Shown here: piece by piece, positions 43,637 to 52,646 of the stretch
How the letters are laid out: every line of letters begins with the position of its first letter
Position numbering within the stretch: the first letter of the stretch is position 1
DNA from: Megasphaera cerevisiae DSM 20462
GTDB taxonomy: Bacteria > Bacillota > Negativicutes > Veillonellales > Megasphaeraceae
NCBI RefSeq assembly: GCF_001045675.1
Contig: NZ_LEKT01000003.1
Location: 1-64,000 of the forward strand
DNA length: 64,000 bases
Direction: 5' to 3'
Translations under genes and position numbers: made by a program
Notes under the pieces: generated by a model
What the model saw: the letters and a program-made list of their open reading frames with translations, nothing else
The model's database searches: none
What the model was told of the DNA's origin: nothing

Positions 43637-45553
43637 ATGTCGATTACAGCAGAAACGGCGAAAGAACACGCCAAGGACCCAGCAGTATTATGCTGCCGTG
43701 CCGAAGCTGGCACTGTATTACAATCCTCAAATCTGGAAGATCCCAATATTTTTCCGGATTTGGAAGACTCTGGTTTATTAACGATTCCCGATAATGTGTT
43801 GAAAATCGAACAAGTTATCGGAGCCACACTTAAGACGACAGCGGATTCGCTGGTACCGCTTACGGCAGATATGCTGGACGGTGTAACCGCTGAAGAATCC
43901 GCAGCTGTACCCGAAACGGTATCCGCTGCAGCAACTGAAGAGGTACCGGATGCAATGCCGGTTCAGACGTCACCGGCAGTTTCAGGATCCGTTGTTTCTT
44001 CAAACGGCATGGTAAAGATACATATTGCCGAGGGAAAAGGCATTGATTTGGAGTTTCCGCTGAGTATCAGCGGTACGGCAATGGCCGCGCCGGCAGCTGT
44101 AAGTACCGGCCCGGCAGAAATCGTATCTAAAGCCGCAGAAAATAAGGCAGAAGCCGTGCTTTCGGAAACGAAGGAAGAAAAAGCTGTCAAAGTGCGTGAA
44201 ATCCATCACGATCATTTGAGAATTGAAAAGGTGGTGCTGGGTGATGAAACAAAAATAGCAGGCACTACGCTGACGATTCGTAAAGACGGAATATGCGAAG
44301 AAGCAGCAGATTCACAGGAACTTGTAGAAAAATTGGAATTGGACATCATTACGCCGGAACGGTATGGTGAATACAGCAATACGATCATGGACGTTCAGCC
44401 TATTGCCGCCAAAATGGAAGGCGAACTGGGAGAAGGCGTTACCCGTGTATTGGACGGCGTTATTTTCATGGTTACCGGTACGGATCATAATGGTGTGCAA
44501 ATCGGTGAATTTGGTTCCTGCGAAGGAGAAATGGACCGCAATATTATGTGGGGACGTCCGGGCGCGCCGGATAAGGGAGAGATCTTTATCAAAACAAACG
44601 TCACCATACGTGAACATGCAAATATGGAACGTCCAGGCCCCCTGGCAGCGCATCGAGCTTCCGATTATATTTGTGAAGAAATCCGCCAGGCCATTAAAAA
44701 GGCTGATGAATCTCTGGTAACAGAAAAAGAAGAAATTGTCCAATCCCGTCATCCCGGCAAGCCGAAGGTCGTGATTGTCAAGGAAATTATGGGGCAGGGC
44801 GCTATGCATGATAACCTGATTCTTCCTACGGAACCGGTCGGTACATTAGGCGCCAAACCAAACGTAGACCTTGGCAACCTGCCGGTCATGCTCAATCCTC
44901 TGGAATTAGTCGACGGCGGCATCCATGCACTTACCTGCATTGGACCGGCATCGAAGGAGACCTCCCGGCATTATTGGAGAGAACCGCTGGTTCATGAAGC
45001 GATGCATGACGAAGAAATCGATTTGGTCGGTATTATGCTCGTAGGCTCACCACAGGCCAACACCGATAAATTCTATGTTTCCGGCCGTGTGGGACAAACC
45101 ATAGAATGTATGGGCGTAGACGGCGCCATCGTTACGACGGAAGGCTTTGGCAACAATCATGTAGACTTTGCTTCTCACATTGAACAGATCGGCAAGCGAG
45201 GCGTAAAAGTCGTTGGCGCTTCCTATTGCGCTGTTCAGGGAGCATTGGTTGTCGGTAATCAGTATATGGGTGCTATGTGCGATAATAACAAATCGAAGCA
45301 GGGCATTGAAAATGAGATTTTTGGCAATAACACGTTGTGCCGTGAGGATGCAGTTCGTCAGCTGGCGATGCTGAAAACTCTATTGGGAGGCGGCACGATC
45401 AAACCGGCCGAACGGAAATGGAACCCCAATGTCAAGCTGAACAATATCGAAATTATCGAAAAGAAGCTGGACAGAAAAATTCCGCTGGCCGACAATGAAC
45501 AAGCCTTGCCGAAGAGCAGGAAACGTCTCGAAAAATATGAGCCGGAAGAGTAA
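43637..45553 (+). CDS. prdA: PrdA, D-proline reductase proprotein
   Basis: A 638-residue precursor. ATG 43637 follows CAGGAGG and matches the MSIT start of the first copy; an in-frame ATG at 43610 gives a short repeated MSIT extension and no good ribosome site. An Ala/Glu/Pro-rich linker (about residues 85-190) makes it longer than the paralog. Autocleavage is expected at HALT|CIGPASKETSRHYW, forming the pyruvoyl group from Cys434 (44936-44938). The catalytic pair with PrdB reduces D-proline to 5-aminovalerate in Stickland fermentation. It lies 41 bases after prdC. Confidence 0.93.
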   Translation: MSITAETAKEHAKDPAVLCCRAEAGTVLQSSNLEDPNIFPDLEDSGLLTIPDNVLKIEQVIGATLKTTADSLVPLTADMLDGVTAEESAAVPETVSAAATEEVPDAMPVQTSPAVSGSVVSSNGMVKIHIAEGKGIDLEFPLSISGTAMAAPAAVSTGPAEIVSKAAENKAEAVLSETKEEKAVKVREIHHDHLRIEKVVLGDETKIAGTTLTIRKDGICEEAADSQELVEKLELDIITPERYGEYSNTIMDVQPIAAKMEGELGEGVTRVLDGVIFMVTGTDHNGVQIGEFGSCEGEMDRNIMWGRPGAPDKGEIFIKTNVTIREHANMERPGPLAAHRASDYICEEIRQAIKKADESLVTEKEEIVQSRHPGKPKVVIVKEIMGQGAMHDNLILPTEPVGTLGAKPNVDLGNLPVMLNPLELVDGGIHALTCIGPASKETSRHYWREPLVHEAMHDEEIDLVGIMLVGSPQANTDKFYVSGRVGQTIECMGVDGAIVTTEGFGNNHVDFASHIEQIGKRGVKVVGASYCAVQGALVVGNQYMGAMCDNNKSKQGIENEIFGNNTLCREDAVRQLAMLKTLLGGGTIKPAERKWNPNVKLNNIEIIEKKLDRKIPLADNEQALPKSRKRLEKYEPEE

Positions 45554-45576
45554 AACGCTGCATGGAGATGATATGC

Positions 45577-45864
45577 ATGGATAATGAACACGAACTAAAA
45601 TATACCTCCAGTGAGTGCATGTATGAAGGTATTATCGTCGAAGTACATGATGGCAGCGTCGCGATTGATCTGAAAGGCCGTCTGGGACAGCTGCGGATAC
45701 CGAAACGAATGATTATTTCCAACTATGATTTGGAAGTCGGTCAGGAAGTCGGGTTTCTCATGTCTTATCCGGAGGTCTTTGATAAAGAACCGGCGGCTCA
45801 TTATGTCCGGGCGATTCGTGAGCAAAAGCGCATCATAGAAGAACGAAAACATTCTGAAGCCTGA
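45577..45864 (+). CDS. Prd-cluster small protein, single domain
   Basis: A 95-residue protein whose core, YEGIIVEVHDGSVAIDLKGRLGQLRIPKRMII, is the single-domain version of the two-domain protein at 38785-39207. It belongs to the small conserved protein found between prdA and prdB in proline-reducing clostridia. ATG 45577 is preferred because GGAG lies nine bases before it; in-frame ATGs at 45562 and 45568 are alternatives. Function unknown; its fixed position suggests a role in assembly or maturation of the PrdA-PrdB complex. Confidence 0.8.
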   Translation: MDNEHELKYTSSECMYEGIIVEVHDGSVAIDLKGRLGQLRIPKRMIISNYDLEVGQEVGFLMSYPEVFDKEPAAHYVRAIREQKRIIEERKHSEA

Positions 45865-45886
45865 TAGAGAGAGGAGATACAGCCTT

Positions 45887-46612
45887 ATGAGCTTAACAAT
45901 ATTTGAAGGCCTGCAATCTGAGGTTTATGTGCCGATTACACCTAAATCCATTTTCACGCCGGTTACCAAACCGTTAAAAGAAATGAGAATTGCCCTGGCG
46001 TCAGCCTGCGGTGCTCATTTAAAATCTGATAAACGCTTCAATCTTGCCGGGGATACATCCTTTCGTGTTATACCCGATGGTACCCCTGCTTCTGACCTGA
46101 TGGTGTCTCACGGCGGCTACGACAATACCGATGCCAACCGTGACATCAACAGTATGTTCCCGCTGGATCGTCTCCATGACTTGGTCAAAGAAGGATTTAT
46201 CAAAGAAACGGCGCCCTTCCACTATGGATTTATGGGCGGCGGCGGTGATCAGGAAGTATTTCACGACAAGACCGGTCCGGAAATCGCGCAGCGGCTGAAG
46301 GAAGAAGCAGTTGACGGCGTTATCCTGACCGCCGGGTGAGGCACTTGCCACAGAACTGCCGTGATCGTGCAGAGAGCTATTGAAGAAATTGGTATACCGA
46401 CTATTATTATCGCAGCATTACCGCCCGTTGTACGTCAAAACGGAACCCCCCGTGCTGTTGCGCCGCGTGTTCCTATGGGTGCGAATGCCGGTGAACCGCA
46501 CAATATCCCCATGCAGCTGGGTATCGTCCGTGATACGCTGCAGCAGCTGGAAGATATTCAGACACCGGGGAAAATCGTGCCACTGCCGTACGAATATATT
46601 GCCCACATTTAA
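45887..46612 (+). CDS. prdB: PrdB, selenocysteine-containing D-proline reductase subunit
   Basis: A 241-residue selenoprotein. The TGA at 46337-46339 is Sec151 in the motif ILTAGUGTCHRTA; the frame continues unbroken to TAA 46610-46612 and the total length equals the cysteine paralog. Conserved blocks VSHGGYDNTDANRDINSMFP and APRVPMGANAGEPHNIPMQ follow the family. A hairpin with CTGC/GCAG arms at 46356-46372 may be the SECIS. The selenolate attacks the D-proline ring held by the PrdA pyruvoyl group (established for Clostridium PrdB). Treating this as two short genes would be an error. GGAGATACAGCC precedes the ATG. Confidence 0.94.
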
Positions 46613-46650
46613 TTTAAGTGAGTGTAATTGACTGAAAAGCAGGTGGAAAG

Positions 46651-47388
46651 ATGCGAGGCGAGCCATTAAAGATCAGAGTTTTTCACATGAAGGAAGTTAC
46701 TGTGGGAAACTACTTCTATCTGGAAGCAGACCGTTTGATCATACCCGATCATGTGGCATGCCAGAACCCCGATATCGAACAGCTGACGATTCAGGTATTG
46801 CCGCCACACCATCATGACGTCCGGACCAATACGATTATGGATATTATTCCCCTATCGGCAAAGGTGCTGGGCCTCATGGGGACCGGGATTACGCATACCC
46901 TGACCGGGGTGTGCGTGGTCCTGTGCGGCGCAATCCGGGATGGTGAGCAGATGCACGAATTCGGTTCGACGGAAGGGATACTGCATGAAAACATGAAATG
47001 GAACTGTGCCGGTACGCCTAAAAAGGAAGACTATATCATCCTGATAGACATGCTGGCTAAAAAAGACTGCATTCTGACGAGAAAGCTTTGTCTGGAGATG
47101 TTTGCCCTGGCAGATCGATTTATACAAGGTATCCGTGAACTATTGAAAATCATGGATGGCAGAGATGCAGTGGAAACCCATGTATATGAAGAAAAATCAC
47201 ATCCGGGAAAACCCCGAGTAGCGATTGTAAAACAAGTAGCCGGACAAGGTGCCATGTATGATACCCTGGTATTTCCGCAGGAGCCCGGAGGGTTTGCCGG
47301 CGGCATATCCATCATCGATATGAATAACATGCCCGTTTTGCTGACTGCGAACGAATTTCGCGACGGTGCGCTGCGGGCTATGGTATAA
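46651..47388 (+). CDS. prdD: PrdD, PrdA-N-like protein
   Basis: A 245-residue protein homologous to the N-terminal side of PrdA: TIMDIIPLSAKVLGLMGTGIT, QMHEFGSTEGIL, VAIVKQVAGQGAMYD and VLLTANEFRDGALRAMV. It ends precisely where PrdA is cleaved (the corresponding PrdA stretch is DGGIHALT|C), with no Thr-Cys pair. Known prd operons carry PrdD and PrdE as separate proteins resembling the two PrdA fragments. They probably form a pyruvoyl-free partner complex, which is an inference. The PrdE start follows 20 bases later. Confidence 0.85.
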   Translation: MRGEPLKIRVFHMKEVTVGNYFYLEADRLIIPDHVACQNPDIEQLTIQVLPPHHHDVRTNTIMDIIPLSAKVLGLMGTGITHTLTGVCVVLCGAIRDGEQMHEFGSTEGILHENMKWNCAGTPKKEDYIILIDMLAKKDCILTRKLCLEMFALADRFIQGIRELLKIMDGRDAVETHVYEEKSHPGKPRVAIVKQVAGQGAMYDTLVFPQEPGGFAGGISIIDMNNMPVLLTANEFRDGALRAMV

Positions 47389-47408
47389 TATAGAAAAGAG
47401 GTGTGCAT

Positions 47409-47885
47409 ATGGGAATCGGTCCCTCTACAAAAGAAACGACGAAGCATTATTTTGAAGATCCCATGGTCAAGGCATTTGCGGATGATCCGGATATTGATTT
47501 TTGCGGTATTATTATCGTAGGTACGCCGCAGGATAATCGGATGAAGCATTTGGTTGGGCAGCGTACTGCCGTGTGGCTGGAAGGGATGAATTGCAGCGGT
47601 GCGGTTATATCCGCTGACGGTTGGGGTAATTCTGATGTTGATTTTATGAATACAATGGAACAGATCGGTCGCAGGGATATAAGTGTTATAGGTCTCAAAT
47701 TTATTGGCCGGCAGGCAAAATTTGTCGTTGAAAACGAATACACCCGACAGGTTTTAGATATTAATAAGTCTGCTGCAGGCATTGAAACAGAAGTAATCGG
47801 TGAGAATGCCGTTGCGGCTGTCGATGCTGTAAAAGCCCTTGCTGCTATTAAGTTAGTTATGCGCAAAGATCATCAACGTACATAA
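47409..47885 (+). CDS. prdE: PrdE, PrdA-C-like protein
   Basis: A 158-residue protein homologous to the pyruvoyl-side fragment of PrdA. It starts MGIGPSTKETTKHYFEDPM, aligning with PrdA CIGPASKETSRHYWREPL, so glycine takes the place of the pyruvoyl-forming cysteine. ATG 47409 follows AGAGG; an upstream GTG at 47403 is less well placed. Conserved internal stretches are FCGIIIVGTPQDNRMKHL and ADGWGNSDVDFMNTMEQIG. With PrdD it would make a split, uncleaved PrdA homolog. The TSUP transporter follows 16 bases later. Confidence 0.85.
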   Translation: MGIGPSTKETTKHYFEDPMVKAFADDPDIDFCGIIIVGTPQDNRMKHLVGQRTAVWLEGMNCSGAVISADGWGNSDVDFMNTMEQIGRRDISVIGLKFIGRQAKFVVENEYTRQVLDINKSAAGIETEVIGENAVAAVDAVKALAAIKLVMRKDHQRT

Positions 47886-47901
47886 CTGGAGGCGAGGCAC
47901 C

Positions 47902-48804
47902 GTGATCGTTACAATGTTACTAGGCCTGTTGGCTATACTATTCCTTTACTTTTTATTTTATTTTGTTCGTGATTTAATTGCCCATCGCCATGATTTGGGA
48001 TATGGCAGCTGGCCTGTCAATTTAGGTATTGGCTTTATCGTCGATTTTTTTGATGTGTTTGGCATAGGCAGCTTCGCTACTTCGACAATGCTGCTGAATG
48101 TGACAAAACAGCTGAAGCATGACAAGCATCTGCCGGGAATTTTAAACGTGGCGTTTACGATTCCGGTCATGATGGAGGCGTATATTTTCATTAAAAATGT
48201 TGAAGTAGAGCCTATCACTTTATTTTCCCTGATTTTTGCGGCCATTATTGGTGCCGCTATCGGCGGCAGGCTTGTGCCGAAGCTGCCGGAACGGAAAGTG
48301 CAGACGTACCTGGGACTGGCCCTTTTGGTGACAGCGGTATTGATGATCGGAAAACAGACCGGTTTTATTGATTTTCTTGGCAGCGGCAATACAGCTGTCG
48401 GTCTGGAAGGCGGCAAGCTGATCATTGCGATTGTGCTGAATTTTATTTTTGGAGCACTGATGACACTGGGGTGCGGTCTCTATGCACCGTGCATGGTCAT
48501 GGTATTTATGTTGGGCATGAACCCCATCGTAGCGTTTCCCGTCATGATGGGATCAGCGGCGGCATTGATGCCGGTAGCTGCCAAGGAATTCATTATGGCA
48601 GGCGATTATGCCCGTAAGATCAGCCTGGCGTTTACGATTTCTGGTATCGCAGGGGTATTAGTGGCCGCTAATTTGATCGTTAATATGGATTTGAAATTAT
48701 TGACATGGGTCATTATTGTTGTCGTTATTTATACGGGTATTACCTATATCCGTAAAGGGCTTAAAAACAAGGGCGATATACCGAAAGCGGGTCAGGAAGC
48801 ATAA
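47902..48804 (+). CDS. TSUP/TauE-SafE family membrane transporter
   Basis: A 300-residue protein with about eight membrane helices and the typical two halves, each opening with a GIGSFATSTMLLNV or GCGLYAPCMVMVFMLGMNP segment. The family moves sulfur oxyanions and small organosulfur or organic acid anions. GTG 47902 follows GGAGGCGAGG. Cotranscribed with prdE, so it could move a selenium/sulfur compound, or export the fermentation product; neither can be decided from sequence. Confidence 0.8.
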   Translation: MIVTMLLGLLAILFLYFLFYFVRDLIAHRHDLGYGSWPVNLGIGFIVDFFDVFGIGSFATSTMLLNVTKQLKHDKHLPGILNVAFTIPVMMEAYIFIKNVEVEPITLFSLIFAAIIGAAIGGRLVPKLPERKVQTYLGLALLVTAVLMIGKQTGFIDFLGSGNTAVGLEGGKLIIAIVLNFIFGALMTLGCGLYAPCMVMVFMLGMNPIVAFPVMMGSAAALMPVAAKEFIMAGDYARKISLAFTISGIAGVLVAANLIVNMDLKLLTWVIIVVVIYTGITYIRKGLKNKGDIPKAGQEA

Positions 48805-48832
48805 TATTACGAATAAATACAGAAATAGGATA

Positions 48833-48881
48833 GAGTCGCAGCTGGCAATAAACACTACATGTGAAAATCCTGCTGCGGCTC
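48833..48881 (+). terminator. Possible weak terminator before selB
   Basis: GAGTCGCAGC (48833-48842) pairs with GCTGCGGCTC (48872-48881), one G-T wobble, loop of 29 bases, no strong T-run. It could attenuate transcription into selB. Confidence 0.4.
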
Positions 48882-48915
48882 CTTTGTATATGTATGAAAA
48901 GGGGAGATTTTTTGT

Positions 48916-50802
48916 ATGTCTAACATTGTAATAGCCACAGCCGGGCATGTAGATCACGGCAAGACGACCCTGGTCAAGGCCCTGACAAACATTGAAACAG
49001 ATACAACCAAGGAAGAAAAGAAAAGAGGCTTATCCATCAATCTGGGATTTGCTTATCTGGATTTGCCGAATGGGCAGCGCGTCGGCATTGTCGACGTGCC
49101 GGGACATGAAAAATTCATCAAAAATATGGTAGCCGGACTGCCCGGTATTAATTTGGTAATGCTGGTCATTGATGCCGGAGAAGGTGTGATGCCGCAGACG
49201 CGGGAGCATATGGATATCCTTACCCTTCTTGGTATCCGCAATTTTTTGATCGTACTGACCAAGGTAGATATGGTAGATGAAGAAATAAAGGAACTGGCGA
49301 TCGAAGATATTCGGGACCAATTGGCAGATACGCCGCTGCAGGATGCGGAAATCATAGAAACGGATGCTATCAGCGGCCGCGGCATGGCAAATCTGGTGAA
49401 AAAGCTGGAGGAATGGACGGAACGCATACCAGATGTGCCTGAAACCGGCGCGGCTCGCTTGAATGTGGACCGTGTTTTCAGTGTAAGAGGCTTTGGCACG
49501 GTCGTGACAGGTACACTGCTGGACGGGTCTATTTCTATTGATGATGAGCTTACGGTATATCCTGGCGGCAAAAAAGTACGCGTCCGTAATATACAGATAC
49601 ACAATCAAAACGTAAAAACTGCCTCGGCGCGGCATCGTACAGCACTGAATCTGACCAATATTACGAAAGAAGAAATACAGCGCGGCACGGTCCTTTCAGC
49701 GTCGGCAGGACTGCAGCCGACATGGATGATTGACGTAAAGGCAGTCTGCTTAAAAAATGCGGTCAAATCTATCGGGCTTTGGGATCGGGTACGGCTTTTA
49801 GTAGGAACGCGGGAAATCATGGCCCGTACCGTTCCGCTGGGCATAGATCGGATCGTACCGGGGGCCGAAGGGTTTGTACAGCTGCGGCTGGAAGAACAGG
49901 TTGTCGTTAAAGCCGGCGATCATTTTATCCTGCGTACGTATTCGCCCATTTATACCATTGCCGGCGGGGAAGTCCTGGAAGAAGCACCCAAAAAACACCG
50001 CCGGTTTAAAAGCAGCGTCCTGCAAAGCCTGAAAACCAAGGAAGAAGGAAATCTGGATCATATTCTCGAAGACTTTTTAGTCAATACAGACCAATCCTTT
50101 GTTACGCTGGACGATCTGGCCGCCTATACGCGTGCGGCACCAGACATACTGCAGGAGTCGATGCAGATCCTGCAGAAGGAAAAAGCCGTTCTGCAGACCC
50201 CGTTAGGATATATGCATGCCCAGACATACAAGAGGCTGCGCGGCCAGGCAGTTCAGGTATTGCTGGCGTATCACCAGAAATTTCCGCTGCGGCCGGGAAT
50301 TGCCGTTGAAGAATTCCGCTCCCGCCTGCGCAAAACGCTGACGGAAAAAGAGTGCAATACGCTTCTTAAACAAATGCTGACGGATCAGTATTGTAAAAAT
50401 ACAGGCGGCCGGATTGCGGCAGCCCGTTTTGAAATCACGTTTACCGCGCATCAAAAAGACGTGCGGAAAAAGATAGAGGATATAGTGCGTCAGTCAGGAA
50501 GCACGCCGGTAAAAAAAGACGAATTGCTACAGCTGGATCGGGAAGCCGAAGAGGTGTTGCTGGCAATAACGGGACAGTCTCTGGCAGCGTTGACCTTTGA
50601 ATATGTTATTGCAGCAGAGCAGTACGAGCAGGCTGTGCAGCAGGTTCGGGATTTTTTCCGGGATCATGATACAATGACCCTGGCTGATTTTCGGGATATG
50701 ACGGTATCCAGCCGAAAATCATCGATGCTGCTGCTGGAATATATGGATCAGCAAGGAATTACCCGGCGGGTTGAGAACTACCGGATATTGAATCCGTTAT
50801 AA
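48916..50802 (+). CDS. selB: Selenocysteine-specific elongation factor SelB
   Basis: A 628-residue translation GTPase. GTP motifs are GHVDHGKTT (about residue 10), DVPGHEKF, and TKVDMVD; beta-barrel domains follow (RLNVDRVFSVRGFGTVVTGTLLDGSI), and the C-terminal half contains the winged-helix domains that bind the SECIS hairpin. It delivers Sec-tRNA to UGA codons. Its position directly behind the selenocysteine PrdB/PrdC genes supports functional Sec insertion here. selA, selC and selD are not in the window. The ribosome binding site is AAAAGGGGAG. Confidence 0.96.
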   Translation: MSNIVIATAGHVDHGKTTLVKALTNIETDTTKEEKKRGLSINLGFAYLDLPNGQRVGIVDVPGHEKFIKNMVAGLPGINLVMLVIDAGEGVMPQTREHMDILTLLGIRNFLIVLTKVDMVDEEIKELAIEDIRDQLADTPLQDAEIIETDAISGRGMANLVKKLEEWTERIPDVPETGAARLNVDRVFSVRGFGTVVTGTLLDGSISIDDELTVYPGGKKVRVRNIQIHNQNVKTASARHRTALNLTNITKEEIQRGTVLSASAGLQPTWMIDVKAVCLKNAVKSIGLWDRVRLLVGTREIMARTVPLGIDRIVPGAEGFVQLRLEEQVVVKAGDHFILRTYSPIYTIAGGEVLEEAPKKHRRFKSSVLQSLKTKEEGNLDHILEDFLVNTDQSFVTLDDLAAYTRAAPDILQESMQILQKEKAVLQTPLGYMHAQTYKRLRGQAVQVLLAYHQKFPLRPGIAVEEFRSRLRKTLTEKECNTLLKQMLTDQYCKNTGGRIAAARFEITFTAHQKDVRKKIEDIVRQSGSTPVKKDELLQLDREAEEVLLAITGQSLAALTFEYVIAAEQYEQAVQQVRDFFRDHDTMTLADFRDMTVSSRKSSMLLLEYMDQQGITRRVENYRILNPL

Positions 50803-50984
50803 ATAGTACAGACGGCAGCATTATATACAGCTGCCATTTTTGCCAATCCTATCGTGTTTTGGAATTCTTGGAATTTTTTTGTACCATTTCATTCATTCGT
50901 TTCACGTGGTATTCCATATACCGTATTCGTATAATAAAAACATAGATAATACATAAATGACGTGAAATAGGAGATGGAAGCAGA

Positions 50985-52568
50985 ATGAAACAAGTGAAAA
51001 TAATTACAGCACAAGAAGCAGCACTGCTCGTAAAGGACAATGATGTCGTTACGACCAACGGGTTTGTAGGCTCCGGTCAGCCGGAAGCTTTGACCAGTGC
51101 CTTGGAAGCACGTTTTCTCGAAACCGGCGCACCTAAGGATCTGACTTTGATTTATGCGGCGTCACAGGGGAATACGGATGGCCGCGGCGGCGATCACTTT
51201 GCTCATGAAGGCATGCTGAAAAAAGCAATTCTTGGCCATTGGAATGCGGTTACGGCGTTGCAGAAGCTGGTCAATGAAAATAAAATTCAGGCGTATAACC
51301 TTCCGCAGGGCACGCTGGCTCAATATTTCCGTGATGTAGCGGCACACCGTCTCGGCACGATTACGCATGTCGGTTTGGAAACCTTCGCGGATCCCCGGAT
51401 AACAGGCGGCAAGCTGAATGCTGTCACAAAAGATGATTTCGTCAAAGTAATTGAGATCGAAGGCCATGAACAGCTGTTCTATCCGCGTATGGATATGAAT
51501 ATTGCCTTTATCCGCGGTACCTATGCCGATGAATGGGGCAACGTAGTCATGACGAAGGAAGTTTCTCCATTTGACGCAACGCCGATTGCGCAGGCCGTTC
51601 ACAACAGCGGCGGCATCGTCGTTATACAGGTCGAAAAAATTGTCAAGGGCGGTACATTGGATCCGAAGCTTGTCAAAGTACCGGGCATATATGTCGATTA
51701 TATCGTACAGTGCGACGACCCGGCCAAGCATCAGCAATCCTTCGATTGTGCATACGATCCCTCTCTGACCGGTGAAGCGACCGTTCCGGTCAAGGCATTG
51801 GAACCGGCCTCTCTCAACGCTAAAAAAGTTATTGCCCGCCGTGCGGCATTGCTGCTGCTCAACATGAGCAGTGAAGCGGTCATCAATTTAGGCATCGGTA
51901 TTCCGGAACTCGTGTCCTCCGTTGCCAATGAAGAAGGCATCGGTGATACCCTTACGATGACTGTAGAAGCCGGTGCGATCGGGGGGATTCCCTTGGGCGG
52001 CGTGCAGTTCGGTGCCAGTGTTAATGCAGAATGCTATCTCGATCAGGCCGTGCAGTTTGATTTCTATGATGGCGGCGGTTTGGATTTGACCTGCCTTGGT
52101 TTGGCGGAATGCGATGCGGACGGGAATATCAACGTATCTAAATTCGGTACGCGGATTGCCGGCTGCGGCGGCTTTGTCAATATTACCCAGAATACGAAAA
52201 ACGTTGTTTTCTGCGGCACCTTTACAACAGGTAAGCTCAAGGAAGAAATCAAAGACGGTAAACTGCATATTCTGCAGGAAGGCAAAGTCCAGAAATTTGT
52301 TCCGACAGTAGATCATATTACGTTCAGCGGTACATATGCCCGTAATCATAATCAGCATGTTCTGTATATTACAGAACGGGCCGTTTTTGAAATGAAGGAA
52401 GACGGCGTACATCTGATAGAAATCGCACCGGGCATTGATCTGCAAAAGGATGTCTTGGATCAAATGGGATTCAAGCCGATTGTTGATGATGTCAAACGTA
52501 TGCCGGCATATTTGTTTGAAGACAAGCCGATGGGCCTAAAGGAAATGAAGAATCAGATCGGCAAATAA
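50985..52568 (+). CDS. pct: Propionate CoA-transferase
   Basis: A 527-residue class I CoA-transferase with fused alpha and beta halves, the length of Megasphaera/Clostridium propionate CoA-transferase. The catalytic glutamate is Glu328 in TVEAGAIGGIPLGG; other blocks are NGFVGSGQPEALTSALE, NIAFIRGTYADEWGNVV and LGIGIPELVSS. It moves CoA among acetate, propionate, acrylate, lactate and other short acids. It could activate acids of the acrylate pathway or a hydroxy- or amino-valerate product of proline reduction. AGGAGATGG precedes the ATG, and a -10 TATAAT lies near 50931. A strong terminator follows. Confidence 0.95.
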   Translation: MKQVKIITAQEAALLVKDNDVVTTNGFVGSGQPEALTSALEARFLETGAPKDLTLIYAASQGNTDGRGGDHFAHEGMLKKAILGHWNAVTALQKLVNENKIQAYNLPQGTLAQYFRDVAAHRLGTITHVGLETFADPRITGGKLNAVTKDDFVKVIEIEGHEQLFYPRMDMNIAFIRGTYADEWGNVVMTKEVSPFDATPIAQAVHNSGGIVVIQVEKIVKGGTLDPKLVKVPGIYVDYIVQCDDPAKHQQSFDCAYDPSLTGEATVPVKALEPASLNAKKVIARRAALLLLNMSSEAVINLGIGIPELVSSVANEEGIGDTLTMTVEAGAIGGIPLGGVQFGASVNAECYLDQAVQFDFYDGGGLDLTCLGLAECDADGNINVSKFGTRIAGCGGFVNITQNTKNVVFCGTFTTGKLKEEIKDGKLHILQEGKVQKFVPTVDHITFSGTYARNHNQHVLYITERAVFEMKEDGVHLIEIAPGIDLQKDVLDQMGFKPIVDDVKRMPAYLFEDKPMGLKEMKNQIGK

Positions 52569-52584
52569 ACAACATAATAGCAAG

Positions 52585-52644
52585 GTACTAAAAAATATGG
52601 CCGAAACGGATGAGAGCATCTGTTTCGGCCATATTTTTTAGTAC
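52585..52644. terminator. Bidirectional terminator between pct and regulator 3
   Basis: A 23-bp perfect stem (52585-52607 paired with 52622-52644) with A/T runs on both outer parts of the arms, ending convergent genes. Confidence 0.92.
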
Positions 52645-52646
52645 TC

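Noticed and set aside
46361-46612. Separate 83-codon gene after prdB
   Set aside because: It is the C-terminal part of PrdB after the Sec codon; no ribosome binding site precedes it.
48805-48915. tRNA-Sec (selC) gene between the TSUP gene and selB
   Set aside because: The stem there is a terminator-like hairpin; no long-acceptor tRNA fold with UCA anticodon was found.
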